Assembly: GCA_934359185.1 (NCBI GenBank)
Contig: CAKRLE010000001.1
Coordinates: 1 to 64,000, forward strand
Reading direction: 5' to 3'
Source of the DNA: an uncultured Lachnospira sp.
Lineage (GTDB): Bacteria > Bacillota > Clostridia > Lachnospirales > Lachnospiraceae
DNA length: 64,000 nt
Position numbers and translations under genes: made by a program. A model generated the notes under the pieces. The model saw only the letters and a list, made by a program, of their open reading frames with translations, was not told where the DNA came from and ran no database searches. Shown piece after piece: positions 37,067-46,050 of the stretch; positions within the stretch are counted from its first letter, which is position 1; the number at the start of each line of letters is the position of its first letter.

Positions 37067-37663
37067 TTGACAAGAATTATAAGAAGTGAACTATCAAAAG
37101 ATGATATGCTGGATGGATTTATTATATTGATTCTGCTTACAGGATGTATAGCTGGGGCAGTTATAGTAAATCTTAATCCAGCTGTTTTTAATGAAATGTT
37201 TGCTAATGAAGACGGTAGCTTTTATCTTAATATGTTTCTGACAACTTCCGTGGATTCTAAAGTGTTATTAAAGAACACAGCCAGAATCAGGCTTGAATTT
37301 ATGATGTTTCTTGCAATGGTATCATTTACAAAATTAAGGAAAATACTTTTTTCTATTGTAGTATTCATGCTGGGTATGTGCGGTGGGATAATGATTAGTG
37401 AGAATACTATATACTATATGCAGACACAGTGCTTTGCTAAAGAATACATCGGGATGCTTGTATATGTATTTTCTATATTGCCACAGTATATTGTATACAC
37501 AATAGCAATATTAATATTATACAAGTATTGTATAAAAAAAGAAGCTCCTACAAAACAGCTTGTCATATATATCGTAATATGTGGTGCTATTTTTACTGTA
37601 GGAGCTTTCTGTGAAGCCTATGTATGTCCCTTACTTGTTAAATGGATATTAAGTAAATTATAA
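37067..37663 (+). CDS. spoIIM: SpoIIM-like membrane protein
   Basis: About 198 residues starting with TTG at 37067 (AGGA seven bases upstream); a TTG at 37061 sits too close to that site. There are about five transmembrane helices: N-terminal LTGCIAGAVIVNL, a central pair, and a C-terminal pair ending in GAFCEAYVCPLL, a pattern matching SpoIIM (LxxGxxxGAxxE near the end). In Bacillus, SpoIIM works with SpoIID and SpoIIP in peptidoglycan hydrolysis during engulfment. Sequence identity looks modest, and the call leans on topology and the nudF neighbour. It overlaps aroF by six bases tail to tail. Confidence 0.72.
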   Translation: MTRIIRSELSKDDMLDGFIILILLTGCIAGAVIVNLNPAVFNEMFANEDGSFYLNMFLTTSVDSKVLLKNTARIRLEFMMFLAMVSFTKLRKILFSIVVFMLGMCGGIMISENTIYYMQTQCFAKEYIGMLVYVFSILPQYIVYTIAILILYKYCIKKEAPTKQLVIYIVICGAIFTVGAFCEAYVCPLLVKWILSKL

Positions 37664-38686
37664 TAAATCAGCAATTTCAAGGAGAAGCTTTTCTGAATCT
37701 TCCCAGCCAAGGCAAGGATCTGTGATTGATTTTCCATATACACCATCACCGATTTTCTGACAGCCTGGCTCAATGTAGCTCTCAATCATAACGCCTTTGA
37801 CAAGATTCTTTACATCATCAGAATGTTTCATGCTGTGAAGAATTTCTTTAGTGATTCTGATCTGTTCTGAATAAATTTTGCCAGAGTTACTGTGATTAGC
37901 ATCAACAATACAAGCTGGATTGGCAATATCTTTAGCCTTATACATATTAACAAGCCTTATAAGGTCTTCATAATGGTAGTTAGGTATGTTCTGACCATGC
38001 TTATTAACAGCTCCACGAAGAATTGTATGTGCAAGTGGATTGCCTGGAGTATTAACTTCCCAGTTTCTATATATAAATGACTGCTTTGCCTGAGCTGCAA
38101 TTACAGAATTGAGCATAACAGAAAAATCGCCACTTGTAGGATTCTTCATACCAGCTGGAACATCCATTCCACTTGCAGTAAGCCTATGCTGCTGATCTTC
38201 AACAGATCTTGCCCCGATAGCAACATATGATAAAACATCAGCTAAGAACCAGTAATTCTCAGGATAGAGCATTTCATCAGCAGGTGTAAGTTCTGTTTCG
38301 CTCATTACACGGATATGCATTTTACGGATAGCAATAAGACCTGCGAGAAGATCTGGCTTCTTTTCTGGATCCGGCTGATGAAGCATACCCTTATAACCCG
38401 TTCCAGTTGTCCTTGGCTTATTAGTGTAAACTCTTGGGATAATAATAACTTTATCCTTGATTTTCTCTTGAACCTCCTTAAGGCGGAGAGAGTAATCTAA
38501 TACAGCATCCTCATTATCTGCAGAACAAGGACCAATAATTGCAAGAAATTTATCTGATTTTCCTGTAATTACATCTGCAATCTCTCTATCTCTTTCTATC
38601 TTTTTCTTTGCGACATGCTCTGGAACAGGAAATTCTTCCTTTATCTCAGTTGGTGTTGGCAGTTTTCTTACAAATTCAAAACTCAT
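37658..38686 (-). CDS. 3-deoxy-7-phosphoheptulonate (DAHP) synthase, AroFGH type
   Basis: 342 residues. It condenses PEP and erythrose-4-phosphate, the first step of aromatic amino-acid synthesis. The type I-alpha signatures IIGPCSADNEDAVLDYS, RVYTNKPRTTGTGYKG, SVEDQQHR and the metal-binding DANHSNSGK/MIESYIEPG are all clear. AGGAG precedes the ATG. It is a single-gene unit, convergent with the SpoIIM-like gene. Family members are usually inhibited by an aromatic amino acid, but which one cannot be seen. Confidence 0.95.
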   Translation of the reverse strand: MSFEFVRKLPTPTEIKEEFPVPEHVAKKKIERDREIADVITGKSDKFLAIIGPCSADNEDAVLDYSLRLKEVQEKIKDKVIIIPRVYTNKPRTTGTGYKGMLHQPDPEKKPDLLAGLIAIRKMHIRVMSETELTPADEMLYPENYWFLADVLSYVAIGARSVEDQQHRLTASGMDVPAGMKNPTSGDFSVMLNSVIAAQAKQSFIYRNWEVNTPGNPLAHTILRGAVNKHGQNIPNYHYEDLIRLVNMYKAKDIANPACIVDANHSNSGKIYSEQIRITKEILHSMKHSDDVKNLVKGVMIESYIEPGCQKIGDGVYGKSITDPCLGWEDSEKLLLEIADLL

Positions 38687-38775
38687 AATTTCTCCTAATT
38701 CCTCTTATAATTAATATATTTTTGAATTATATAACTTTTTCAGCAAAAATGGAAGTATAAATGCATTTATCATGG

Positions 38776-38781
38776 TATAAT
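38776..38781 (+). promoter_or_regulatory. extended -10 element before pdp
   Basis: TGGTATAAT contains a consensus -10 with an extended TG; no good -35 is present 17 bases upstream. It lies 35 bases before the ATG. Confidence 0.55.
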
Positions 38782-38816
38782 TTAATCAAACCTATGAAGA
38801 GGAGGAGATTTTTTAT

Positions 38817-40121
38817 ATGAGAATGAGTGATATAATTGTAAAGAAAAGAAATGGTCTGCCTCTTTCCAATGAAGAAATAAAATATGTTGTTAATGGGTAT
38901 ACAGAAGGTAATATCCCAGATTACCAGATGTCATCTCTTCTTATGGCTATTTATTTCCAACACATGAATTATGAGGAGACTCTTGCACTTACATCAGCTA
39001 TGGCCGATAGTGGAGATAAGCTTGATTTATCAAAGATTTCTGGTGTTAAGGTTGACAAGCACAGCACTGGCGGAGTTGGAGATAAGACAACTCTTGTTCT
39101 TGCTCCAATGGTTGCTGCATTAGGCATAAAAACCGCAAAGATGAGTGGCAGAGGTCTTGGACATACTGGTGGGACAATAGATAAGCTGGAAAGTATTCCG
39201 GGATTTTCAACTAATCTTTCAGAAGAGCAGTTTATTAATAATGTCAATAATATAGGAATTGCACTTACAGGACAGACTGGCAATATAACTCCAGCAGACA
39301 AAAAGATATATGCTCTAAGAGACGTCACTGGTACAGTTGAGAATATGTCACTGATTGCCAGCAGCATAATGAGCAAAAAGATTGCAGCAGGGGCGGATGT
39401 GATTGTCCTTGATGTCAAGTCTGGAAGCGGTGCATTTATGAAAAATATTGAAGATGCAAGGAGCCTTGCACAAATCATGGTTCAAATTGGCAATGGAGCA
39501 GGAAGAAAAACTTATGCTGTGATTTCACAGATGGAGGAACCATTAGGTTTTGCTGTTGGCAATGCACTGGAGGTTATTGAAGCAATTCAGACACTTCAAG
39601 GTGAAGGACCTGATGACCTTCTTGAATTGTGCATTGAGCTTGGAAGTCTTATGGTCGTAGGTGCGGATAGCAAAATTACGCAGGATGAAGCCAGATTAAA
39701 GCTTAAAATGACTATTGAAGATGGAAGTGCTTATAATAAATTTAAAGAATTTGTTGCAGCACAAGGTGGCGATGTTTCGTATATTGATGATTATGATAAG
39801 CTTATCAATGTAACCGAAAAGATTGACATAACAAGTGATAAAACAGGATATGTCAAATCTATACAGGCTTACTATATTGGCGAGTCTGTTATGATTCTTG
39901 GTGGTGGAAGAGAGAAAAAAGGAGATGCTATCGACCACAACGTCGGACTTATCCTTACTAAAAAGGTCGGCGATTATGTCAATAAAGGAGATACTATTGC
40001 AGTTATGTATATCAATGCTGCATCCAATAAAGATATAGCTATTGATATGGTAAAGAATGCTTATGAGATTTGTGATAAACATATAGATAAGCTGCAGTTA
40101 ATTAATGATGTAATTGTCTAA
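38817..40121 (+). CDS. pdp: pyrimidine-nucleoside phosphorylase
   Basis: 434 residues. It splits uridine, deoxyuridine or thymidine with phosphate. The motifs VDKHSTGGVGDKTTL and SGRGLGHTGGTIDKLES (the family PROSITE region, about 113-129) are exact. The start ATG has GGAGGAG at good spacing; a second ATG six bases later is too far from it. Its stop overlaps the truA stop by four bases on the other strand. No deoxyribose genes are adjacent. Confidence 0.95.
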   Translation: MRMSDIIVKKRNGLPLSNEEIKYVVNGYTEGNIPDYQMSSLLMAIYFQHMNYEETLALTSAMADSGDKLDLSKISGVKVDKHSTGGVGDKTTLVLAPMVAALGIKTAKMSGRGLGHTGGTIDKLESIPGFSTNLSEEQFINNVNNIGIALTGQTGNITPADKKIYALRDVTGTVENMSLIASSIMSKKIAAGADVIVLDVKSGSGAFMKNIEDARSLAQIMVQIGNGAGRKTYAVISQMEEPLGFAVGNALEVIEAIQTLQGEGPDDLLELCIELGSLMVVGADSKITQDEARLKLKMTIEDGSAYNKFKEFVAAQGGDVSYIDDYDKLINVTEKIDITSDKTGYVKSIQAYYIGESVMILGGGREKKGDAIDHNVGLILTKKVGDYVNKGDTIAVMYINAASNKDIAIDMVKNAYEICDKHIDKLQLINDVIV

Positions 40122-40891
40122 TATACACACCTGACTAATATGAGTCCATTTGATGGCAGTGTAGCGCCTGCAAGCCTTCGGTCTCCTGTTTTGACTGCCT
40201 GTGATATGGTCTTGCAGTCTGTTCTGTGAAGTCCGGCATCAAGCAGTGTGCCGCATATTATACGGACCATATTATATAAAAAGCCATTGCCAGTAACAGA
40301 TATAGATAGTATCTGCTCATTAACATTAATGTCTATATCTGTTATTGTTCTTATTTTAGATTTATCTGCTGATTTGTCGGATGTAAATGCACTGTAATCC
40401 ATGGTGCCAGTTAAAAGTAATGCAGCATTTTTCATAGCTTCGATATCAATATTAATATTATCCATGTAGCTATATGAAAGATTAAGTGGTGCATTAACCG
40501 TGTTATAAATATATCTGGCTTTAAATACATCTGGCTTTGAAGTCATAGCAATTTTATACATATATGTTTTGCTTTTACATGATTTTCTACTATGAAAGGC
40601 AGGTGGAACTTTACATATTGATGTTATTTTTATTGTGTCCGGGAGCAAAAGATTTATATCACAAAGATGCGTTTCATTAATTTCTGTGCTGCATATAAAA
40701 TTAGCACATTGTGCATATGCACTCACACCTGCATCTGTACGTCCGCTTCCTGCAATCCTGATATCAGATTTTGTAAATAACGAAAGGGCAGATTCAATAA
40801 CTGCCTGAATTGAATTATCAGTAGCAGTAAGTCTCTGCCAGCCTTTATGAGCCAAACCATCATATTGTATTGTAATTAAATAATTGTTCAT
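40118..40891 (-). CDS. truA: tRNA pseudouridine synthase A
   Basis: 257 residues. It makes pseudouridine at positions 38-40 of tRNA anticodon arms. The catalytic aspartate is in GSGRTDAGVSA (about 49-59), and the typical YDGLAHKGWQ opening is present. GAGGAATCT precedes the ATG. It is convergent with pdp. Confidence 0.96.
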   Translation of the reverse strand: MNNYLITIQYDGLAHKGWQRLTATDNSIQAVIESALSLFTKSDIRIAGSGRTDAGVSAYAQCANFICSTEINETHLCDINLLLPDTIKITSICKVPPAFHSRKSCKSKTYMYKIAMTSKPDVFKARYIYNTVNAPLNLSYSYMDNINIDIEAMKNAALLLTGTMDYSAFTSDKSADKSKIRTITDIDINVNEQILSISVTGNGFLYNMVRIICGTLLDAGLHRTDCKTISQAVKTGDRRLAGATLPSNGLILVRCVY

Positions 40892-40966
40892 TTAGATTCC
40901 TCTTGATTATTTATATGAAAACAGCATAGATATTTTATATGATTCAGTCAAGTATTTTAATCACAG

Positions 40967-40995
40967 TTGTATTATCTGTAAAAATGTGGTACAAT
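40967..40995 (+). promoter_or_regulatory. promoter of kduI
   Basis: TTGTAT at 40967-40972, 17 bases, TACAAT at 40990-40995; the ATG is 34 bases further on. No obvious operator palindrome is seen next to it. Confidence 0.65.
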
Positions 40996-41028
40996 GAATT
41001 CACTATGAAAGCAAAGGAGAATTTCAAG

Positions 41029-41871
41029 ATGGAAGTTAGACCAGGAGCTAATCCAGTTGATGTTAAAACTTATGACACAGATAGATTAAGACATGATTTC
41101 TTAATTCAGGATTTATTTGTAGCTGATGAAATTAAGACAATTTATAGCCAGATTGACAGAATTATTGTCGGTGCAGCAACTCCAGCTGATAAGACTCTTA
41201 CACTTGAGGCAGGAGCAGAGCTTAGAGCAAAGTATTTCCTTGAGAGACGTGAGATGGGAATCATCAATATCGGTGGTAACGGAACAGTTACTGTAGATGG
41301 TAAGGAGTACAAGTTTAAGAACAGAGATGGTATGTACATTGGCATGGGTTCTAAGGAAATTAAGTTCGCAAGTGATGATGCTGCGAACCCAGCTAAGTTC
41401 TATTTTAACAGTGCACCAGCCCATATGACATATCCAACAGTATTTATTGATCCAGCTAAGGATATCTTACCTGAGAACAAGAAGGAACTTGGATGTCTTG
41501 AAAGTGCTAACCACAGAACAATCAATAAGTATATTCTTCCAGGTCAGGTTGAATCATGTCAGCTTGAGATGGGTATGACATGTCTTGAGCCAGGTAGTGT
41601 ATGGAATACAATGCCATGTCACACACATGACAGAAGAATGGAAGTTTATCTTTACTTCGACGTTCCAGAAGATGCTGTTGTATTCCATTATATGGGAGAA
41701 CCAACAGAGACACGTCACATTGTTATGAGAAATGAAGAGGCTGTTATTTCACCAAGCTGGTCAATTCACTCTGCATCAGCTACTCACGCATATACATTTA
41801 TATGGGGTATGGTTGGTGAAAATCAGGACTTCGATGACATGGATGATGTTGATATGAAGGATCTTCGTTAA
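41029..41871 (+). CDS. kduI: 5-dehydro-4-deoxy-D-glucuronate isomerase KduI
   Basis: 280 residues from the ATG nine bases after AAGGAG, which matches the usual 278-280; earlier ATG/ATT codons lie in the promoter. It isomerises 4-deoxy-L-threo-5-hexosulose uronate, the product of unsaturated oligogalacturonate breakdown, to 3-deoxy-D-glycero-2,5-hexodiulosonate. The cupin metal ligands are in [15 protein letters not shown] (about 196-210). It pairs with kduD 74 bases later. Codons are strongly biased to the apparent favoured set, suggesting high expression. Confidence 0.97.
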   Translation: MEVRPGANPVDVKTYDTDRLRHDFLIQDLFVADEIKTIYSQIDRIIVGAATPADKTLTLEAGAELRAKYFLERREMGIINIGGNGTVTVDGKEYKFKNRDGMYIGMGSKEIKFASDDAANPAKFYFNSAPAHMTYPTVFIDPAKDILPENKKELGCLESANHRTINKYILPGQVESCQLEMGMTCLEPGSVWNTMPCHTHDRRMEVYLYFDVPEDAVVFHYMGEPTETRHIVMRNEEAVISPSWSIHSASATHAYTFIWGMVGENQDFDDMDDVDMKDLR

Positions 41872-41893
41872 TTGTTATTACATATTTAATCAG

Positions 41894-41918
41894 ATAATAA
41901 GCTTTCGGGCTTTATTAT
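41894..41918 (+). other. intercistronic hairpin between kduI and kduD
   Basis: ATAATAAGC pairs with GCTTTATTAT (one bulged A) around a TTTCGG loop. There is no T-run, so it is more likely an mRNA-stability or processing structure than a terminator. Confidence 0.45.
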
Positions 41919-41945
41919 AAATTTTATAAGAAAAGGAGAATTTAA

Positions 41946-42743
41946 ATGTCAGTAAATTTTTCACTTGAAGGTAAAATAGCATTAGTTACTGGTGCATCAT
42001 ATGGTATTGGTTTTGCTATCGCATCAGGAATGGCTAAGGCTGGTGCTACAATCGTATTCAACGATATTAAGCAGGAATTAGTAGATAAGGGTCTTGCTGC
42101 ATATAAGGAGGCAGGAATTGATGCTCATGGTTATGTATGTGACGTAACTAACGAAGAGCAGGTTAATGCTACAGTTGAGAAGATCACTAAGGAAGTTGGT
42201 CCTATTGATATCCTTGTTAACAATGCAGGTATCATCAAGAGAATTCCTATGTGCGATATGACAGCAGCAGAGTTCAGACAGGTAATTGATGTCGATCTTA
42301 ATGCACCATTTATCGTATCTAAAGCAGTTATTCCTTCAATGATTGAAAGAGGTCATGGTAAGATTATTAACATTTGCTCAATGATGTCAGAGTTAGGACG
42401 TGAGACAGTATCTGCATACGCAGCAGCTAAGGGTGGATTAAAGATGTTAACAAGAAACATCTGTTCTGAGTATGGTCAGTACAATATCCAGTGTAATGGT
42501 ATTGGACCTGGTTACATCGAGACACCTCAGACAGCTCCATTAAGAGAGAGACAGCCTGATGGTTCAAGACATCCATTCGATCAGTTCATCTGTGCTAAGA
42601 CACCTGCTAACAGATGGTTAAAGCCAGAAGAATTAGCTGGTCCAGCAGTATTCTTAGCTTCAGAAGCTTCAGATGCAGTTAACGGCCACATCCTTTATGT
42701 TGATGGTGGTATCTTAGCTTACATCGGAAAGCAGCCACAGTAA
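41946..42743 (+). CDS. kduD: 2-dehydro-3-deoxy-D-gluconate 5-dehydrogenase KduD (SDR family)
   Basis: 265 residues. It reduces the KduI product to 2-keto-3-deoxygluconate with NAD(P)H. The short-chain dehydrogenase motifs are TGASYGIG (about 16-23), NNAG, the active serine in NICSMMSELG, and YAAAKGG with the catalytic Tyr/Lys. The SDR family also includes gluconate 5-dehydrogenases, but adjacency to kduI decides the call. AAGGAG precedes the ATG, and a strong terminator follows. Confidence 0.93.
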   Translation: MSVNFSLEGKIALVTGASYGIGFAIASGMAKAGATIVFNDIKQELVDKGLAAYKEAGIDAHGYVCDVTNEEQVNATVEKITKEVGPIDILVNNAGIIKRIPMCDMTAAEFRQVIDVDLNAPFIVSKAVIPSMIERGHGKIINICSMMSELGRETVSAYAAAKGGLKMLTRNICSEYGQYNIQCNGIGPGYIETPQTAPLRERQPDGSRHPFDQFICAKTPANRWLKPEELAGPAVFLASEASDAVNGHILYVDGGILAYIGKQPQ

Positions 42744-42768
42744 TTCAATAAGAATTAATGCATTATTT

Positions 42769-42803
42769 AAGGCGGTTATGTGTGATACATAACCGCCTTT
42801 TGA
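42769..42803. terminator. strong terminator between kduD and the convergent deacetylase
   Basis: AAGGCGGTTATGT (42769-42781) pairs with ACATAACCGCCTT (42787-42799), then TTTG. A run of A precedes on the other side, so it can serve both genes. Confidence 0.85.
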
Positions 42804-42826
42804 AGTTCAATATTAAAATTAATAAG

Positions 42827-43696
42827 TTAAAGAGTTACACATTCTCCACCTTTGACTTCGACATATCTCTTATCATTAACCTTAAGCCATGCAGACTGCA
42901 CAGATGGATTATATACAAAACTGTTATCTGCTGCAAATTGGAGATTATTAAACACCTTATCATAATCAACAATCTCAATATTAGTGGCATACCAGATATC
43001 ATCATGTCCGCTCATCATTTCACAGAATTCCTCTATGACATTCCAGTTATCATTCCTGTCAAATTCAAATGAATGTCCCCATACATACATCATATAGAGA
43101 TACTGGGACTTATGAAGTTCAAGGAAACGCTTGCCAAATCCTAATAAATCATGATTGTGGTGACATGTAGGAAGCCATCTCATATAATCCTGCGGAATTT
43201 CAAAGCCGGTTGCATCACCTATAAGAACAGGGGCAGAAGAGTCATTGTCATATTGCATGGCAGCTTTTACAAGGGCATATTTGTCAGCGGCAAGTCTGCC
43301 ATATTCAAGACCAGCAGCTTTTGCCATCTCAACACATGTATCGTCACATGAACCATTAGGATATGCCAATCCCCTGATAGGACGTCCGAATATACTTTCG
43401 ATGAATTTACGGTCTTCAAGATATTCATATAACATTTCATTCTTAGGAGTACGTGCTATAGTAGGATGAGTATATGTATGTACAGCAGCCTCATGTCCTG
43501 CATATAATTCTTTCCATTCTTCAGGATCTATTCTTATATCCATATCTGTCAATCCAGAATTAAGATTGAATGTTGCTTTAATACCATATTTGTTAAAAAT
43601 AGATACAAGACGTCTGTCCTGTATTTTACCATCATCATAGCTTAATGTAAGTACTTTATGCTTTCCACCAGGATATGCTTTATATATTTTGTTCAT
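42827..43696 (-). CDS. polysaccharide deacetylase (NodB-fold) family protein
   Basis: 289 residues from the minus-strand ATG at 43696, which has AAAGGA seven bases before it; an ATG at 43711 lies in that leader. The NodB motifs are LSYDDGK (catalytic and metal Asp, about 19-25) and the metal histidines in HTYTHPTIA (about 73-81). There is no signal peptide or membrane helix, so it probably acts on a cytoplasmic sugar or oligosaccharide. It converges on kduI-kduD, which makes an acetylated pectin-derived substrate an attractive but unproven idea. Its leader appears to carry the long structured element described below. Confidence 0.82.
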   Translation of the reverse strand: MNKIYKAYPGGKHKVLTLSYDDGKIQDRRLVSIFNKYGIKATFNLNSGLTDMDIRIDPEEWKELYAGHEAAVHTYTHPTIARTPKNEMLYEYLEDRKFIESIFGRPIRGLAYPNGSCDDTCVEMAKAAGLEYGRLAADKYALVKAAMQYDNDSSAPVLIGDATGFEIPQDYMRWLPTCHHNHDLLGFGKRFLELHKSQYLYMMYVWGHSFEFDRNDNWNVIEEFCEMMSGHDDIWYATNIEIVDYDKVFNNLQFAADNSFVYNPSVQSAWLKVNDKRYVEVKGGECVTL

Positions 43697-43731
43697 GATA
43701 ATTCCTTTCATTTAGACAGTAATTTATAAAT

Positions 43732-43929
43732 GATACCAGGGTCAAAAGGTCAGAAAGCCGATGCAAGCTTGCTTGCAAGAGGTTTTTTGACCTCTTGACC
43801 CGCCAAAAACATGAGTAAGTAGCCATTTTTCAAAGAAAAATGAGCGGATTACGAATGTTTTTGAGGATTGCGAGAGTGCAAAGCACGTAGCAATCTGGTA
43901 TCAAAGGGGGCAAAATACCTTTTGACCCC
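43732..43929 (-). repeat. highly structured ~198-nt intergenic element (four-way-junction RNA or miniature repeat)
   Basis: Helix P1: GATACCA (43732-43738) with TGGTATC (43896-43902). Inside it: hairpin A (43739-43801, about 21 bp with one A-C mismatch and two G-T pairs, plus a GCAAG/CTTGC tip); hairpin B (43805-43862, AAAAACAT/ATGTTTTT, tandem G-A, GTAA/TTAC, then CATTTTTC-AAA-GAAAAATG); and hairpin C (43866-43895, GATTGC/GCAATC, then GTGC-AAA-GCAC). Only 3 bases separate A from B and B from C. Outside P1, hairpin D (43907-43929) pairs GGGGCAAAA with TTTTG(A)CCCC. GGGTCAAAAGGT (43739-43750) can instead pair perfectly with ACCTTTTGACCC (43917-43928). The strand is assigned from the promoter at 43946-43974. 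Confidence 0.75.
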
Positions 43930-43945
43930 AACATCATTAAAGCCA

Positions 43946-43974
43946 AGTATAATACAATTATCAATTTTTGTCGA
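43946..43974 (-). promoter_or_regulatory. minus-strand promoter upstream of the structured element and deacetylase
   Basis: On the minus strand: TCGACA (43974-43969), 17 bases, TATACT (43951-43946). The -35 lies inside the palindrome TTTGTCGACAAA (43967-43978). Transcription would start near 43939 and run through the whole structured element before the deacetylase. Confidence 0.6.
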
Positions 43975-43981
43975 CAAATTA

Positions 43982-45223
43982 TCAGATTATAAAAAATAAA
44001 TCAATGCAAAATCTTAGATAATATTGATAATTTATTGGGGGTATATTGATATCTGATTTTAATGCAATAGATTTATAATGTATATCATTTATGTATATAT
44101 CAATATTTCCTACAGAATCACCTGATATTATTCCGGTAGTTTTATTAGAAAGATTGTAATTATATACAATATTAACTTTATCATCACTGCATAGTAAACA
44201 TGAAATATCATTACAAATATCTGGATACGGTTCGATTATAAGATGTGTATAACCATAGTTGTATTTGATTTCTTTTAATTTTTCATTATATCTTAATATT
44301 ATCTGACTATTATAACTTTTCCTTCCATAATCAAGAAGCTTTTTACAATCATTCCATTTGTAACTTTTGTTAAATGGCCATCCGCATGCCAGTACAACAG
44401 CAATTAATGTCCTGTCATCATCTTTATACGCGCATACATAGCAATATCCCGCCTTTGCTGTAAAACCTGTTTTACCTGAGATTATACCGGGATACATATC
44501 TAAAAATGTATTAGCATTATTTACTGAGTAACTCTTCTTATCTGAATTAAATGAGTAATCATGTGTCTGTGTGATTTTTAAAAATGTGTCGTTTTTTATA
44601 CAATATGACATGACAACAGCAAGTTCATATGCTGTTGTGCAATGGATTCCATTAGAATCTTCTGCATCAAGTCCATTTGGAGTTATGTAATATGTAGAAC
44701 ATAAACCTAAATCATATGCCTTCTGATTCATTAAGCCTGCAAATACTTTCACAAGTTCCTGAGATGTATCTGGTAATGATTCACCTCTTTCAGATAAATA
44801 ATATGAAGCTACATTCTCAGCGATAATAACAGCTGTGTCATTGTGAGAGCGAAGCATAAGTGAATAAAGTAAATCTTTAAGATTAAAAATTTCATCCTTT
44901 GATGCATGCAGCTTTACTTCAGGCATAGAAGAAGCATATCCAGAGGTCACACATTTTAAATCAAGAGGGGCATACTCAATTGCAATGATACAAGTCATTA
45001 TTTTAGTGGTAGATGCCATTGGAACTTTTTTATCAGAATTTTTGCCGTATAACAGCCTGTTATTTTCACCATCAACCAATGCTGCATACTGTGCGTATAA
45101 TGATTGTGGCTGGTTTGTATTGTTTTCAGCAGCATAAGAACAGAACATGCATTCTGAAGCACTAATAAGTATAGAAATAACAAATAAGAGTATCGAAATT
45201 ATTTTTTTGTATGAATAATTCAT
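43982..45223 (-). CDS. serine-type D-alanyl-D-alanine carboxypeptidase (DacF/PBP5 family)
   Basis: 413 residues. An N-terminal signal sequence (about 7-30) leads to a penicillin-binding transpeptidase-like domain with STTK (nucleophile Ser71, Lys74), SHN (126-128) and KTG (251-253). A C-terminal beta-rich region ends in hydrophobic residues (YYLRFCIDLFFII) that may bind the membrane. It trims the terminal D-Ala from peptidoglycan stems. The upstream ribosome site is weak (GCGGTG). The gene appears monocistronic. Confidence 0.93.
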   Translation of the reverse strand: MNYSYKKIISILLFVISILISASECMFCSYAAENNTNQPQSLYAQYAALVDGENNRLLYGKNSDKKVPMASTTKIMTCIIAIEYAPLDLKCVTSGYASSMPEVKLHASKDEIFNLKDLLYSLMLRSHNDTAVIIAENVASYYLSERGESLPDTSQELVKVFAGLMNQKAYDLGLCSTYYITPNGLDAEDSNGIHCTTAYELAVVMSYCIKNDTFLKITQTHDYSFNSDKKSYSVNNANTFLDMYPGIISGKTGFTAKAGYCYVCAYKDDDRTLIAVVLACGWPFNKSYKWNDCKKLLDYGRKSYNSQIILRYNEKLKEIKYNYGYTHLIIEPYPDICNDISCLLCSDDKVNIVYNYNLSNKTTGIISGDSVGNIDIYINDIHYKSIALKSDINIPPINYQYYLRFCIDLFFII

Positions 45224-45335
45224 ATGGTTACACCGCTTATAATTATGTTATAATAAATATAGTATTGTATTAAAACATAATGAGGAACATTAACAATTTA
45301 ATTTGATGTAATTATATTAGAAAGGTAATTAAAAT

Positions 45336-46037
45336 ATGAGTTTTATTGAATTTAATGATGTTAAAAAGATATATAAAATGGGCGATGTCAATATTGAAGC
45401 TTTATCTGGAGCAAGTTTTAATATTGATAAAGGCGAATTTGTTGTTATAGCTGGTCCGTCAGGTGCCGGAAAAAGTACAATTCTAAATCTTCTTGGTGGT
45501 ATGGATACTGTATCATCTGGACAGGTAATCGTAGATGGTAACAGAATCAATTCATATAATTCCAGACAGCTTACAACATACAGAAGATATGATATAGGAT
45601 TTGTTTTCCAGTTCTACAATCTTGTACAGAATCTTACTGTTAAGGAAAATGTTGAGATGGCGACCCAGATTTGTAAAAATCCGCTTGATATAGAAAGCAC
45701 TATAAAATCTGTTGGACTTGGTGACAGAATGAATAATTTCCCTGCACAGCTATCAGGAGGAGAGCAGCAGAGAGTTGCCATAGCAAGAGCACTGGCAAAG
45801 AATCCAAAGCTGTTATTATGTGATGAACCTACAGGAGCGCTTGATTACCAGACCGGTAAATCTGTCTTAAAGCTTCTTCAGAAGACATGTACTGACAACA
45901 ATGTAACAGTAATTGTTATAACACATAATCTTGCATTAACACCTATGGGCAGCAAGGTAATACGTGTCAAGAATGGACGTGTTTCTGATATAGAAATTAA
46001 TGATAATCCTGTTTCTATTGATAACATCGAATGGTAA
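45336..46037 (+). CDS. ABC transporter ATP-binding protein (MacB/LolD-type)
   Basis: 233 residues. Walker A is GPSGAGKST (about 36-44), the signature is [14 protein letters not shown] (about 136-149) and Walker B is [12 protein letters not shown]. The lipoprotein/antimicrobial-peptide exporter subfamily normally works with FtsX-type permeases, and one follows 13 bases after this stop. The exported substrate is unknown. Confidence 0.95.
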   Translation: MSFIEFNDVKKIYKMGDVNIEALSGASFNIDKGEFVVIAGPSGAGKSTILNLLGGMDTVSSGQVIVDGNRINSYNSRQLTTYRRYDIGFVFQFYNLVQNLTVKENVEMATQICKNPLDIESTIKSVGLGDRMNNFPAQLSGGEQQRVAIARALAKNPKLLLCDEPTGALDYQTGKSVLKLLQKTCTDNNVTVIVITHNLALTPMGSKVIRVKNGRVSDIEINDNPVSIDNIEW

Positions 46038-46050
46038 ATTAGGAGGAACT

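Noticed and set aside
42758..43072. 104-codon plus-strand frame
   Set aside because: It begins inside the kduD terminator and lies antisense to the deacetylase, whose NodB motifs support the minus strand.
43967..43978. TTTGTCGACAAA palindrome as a double 0A box
   Set aside because: It resembles TGTCGAA but ends in C/G at the key last bases, and it overlaps a good minus-strand -35; kept only as part of that promoter.
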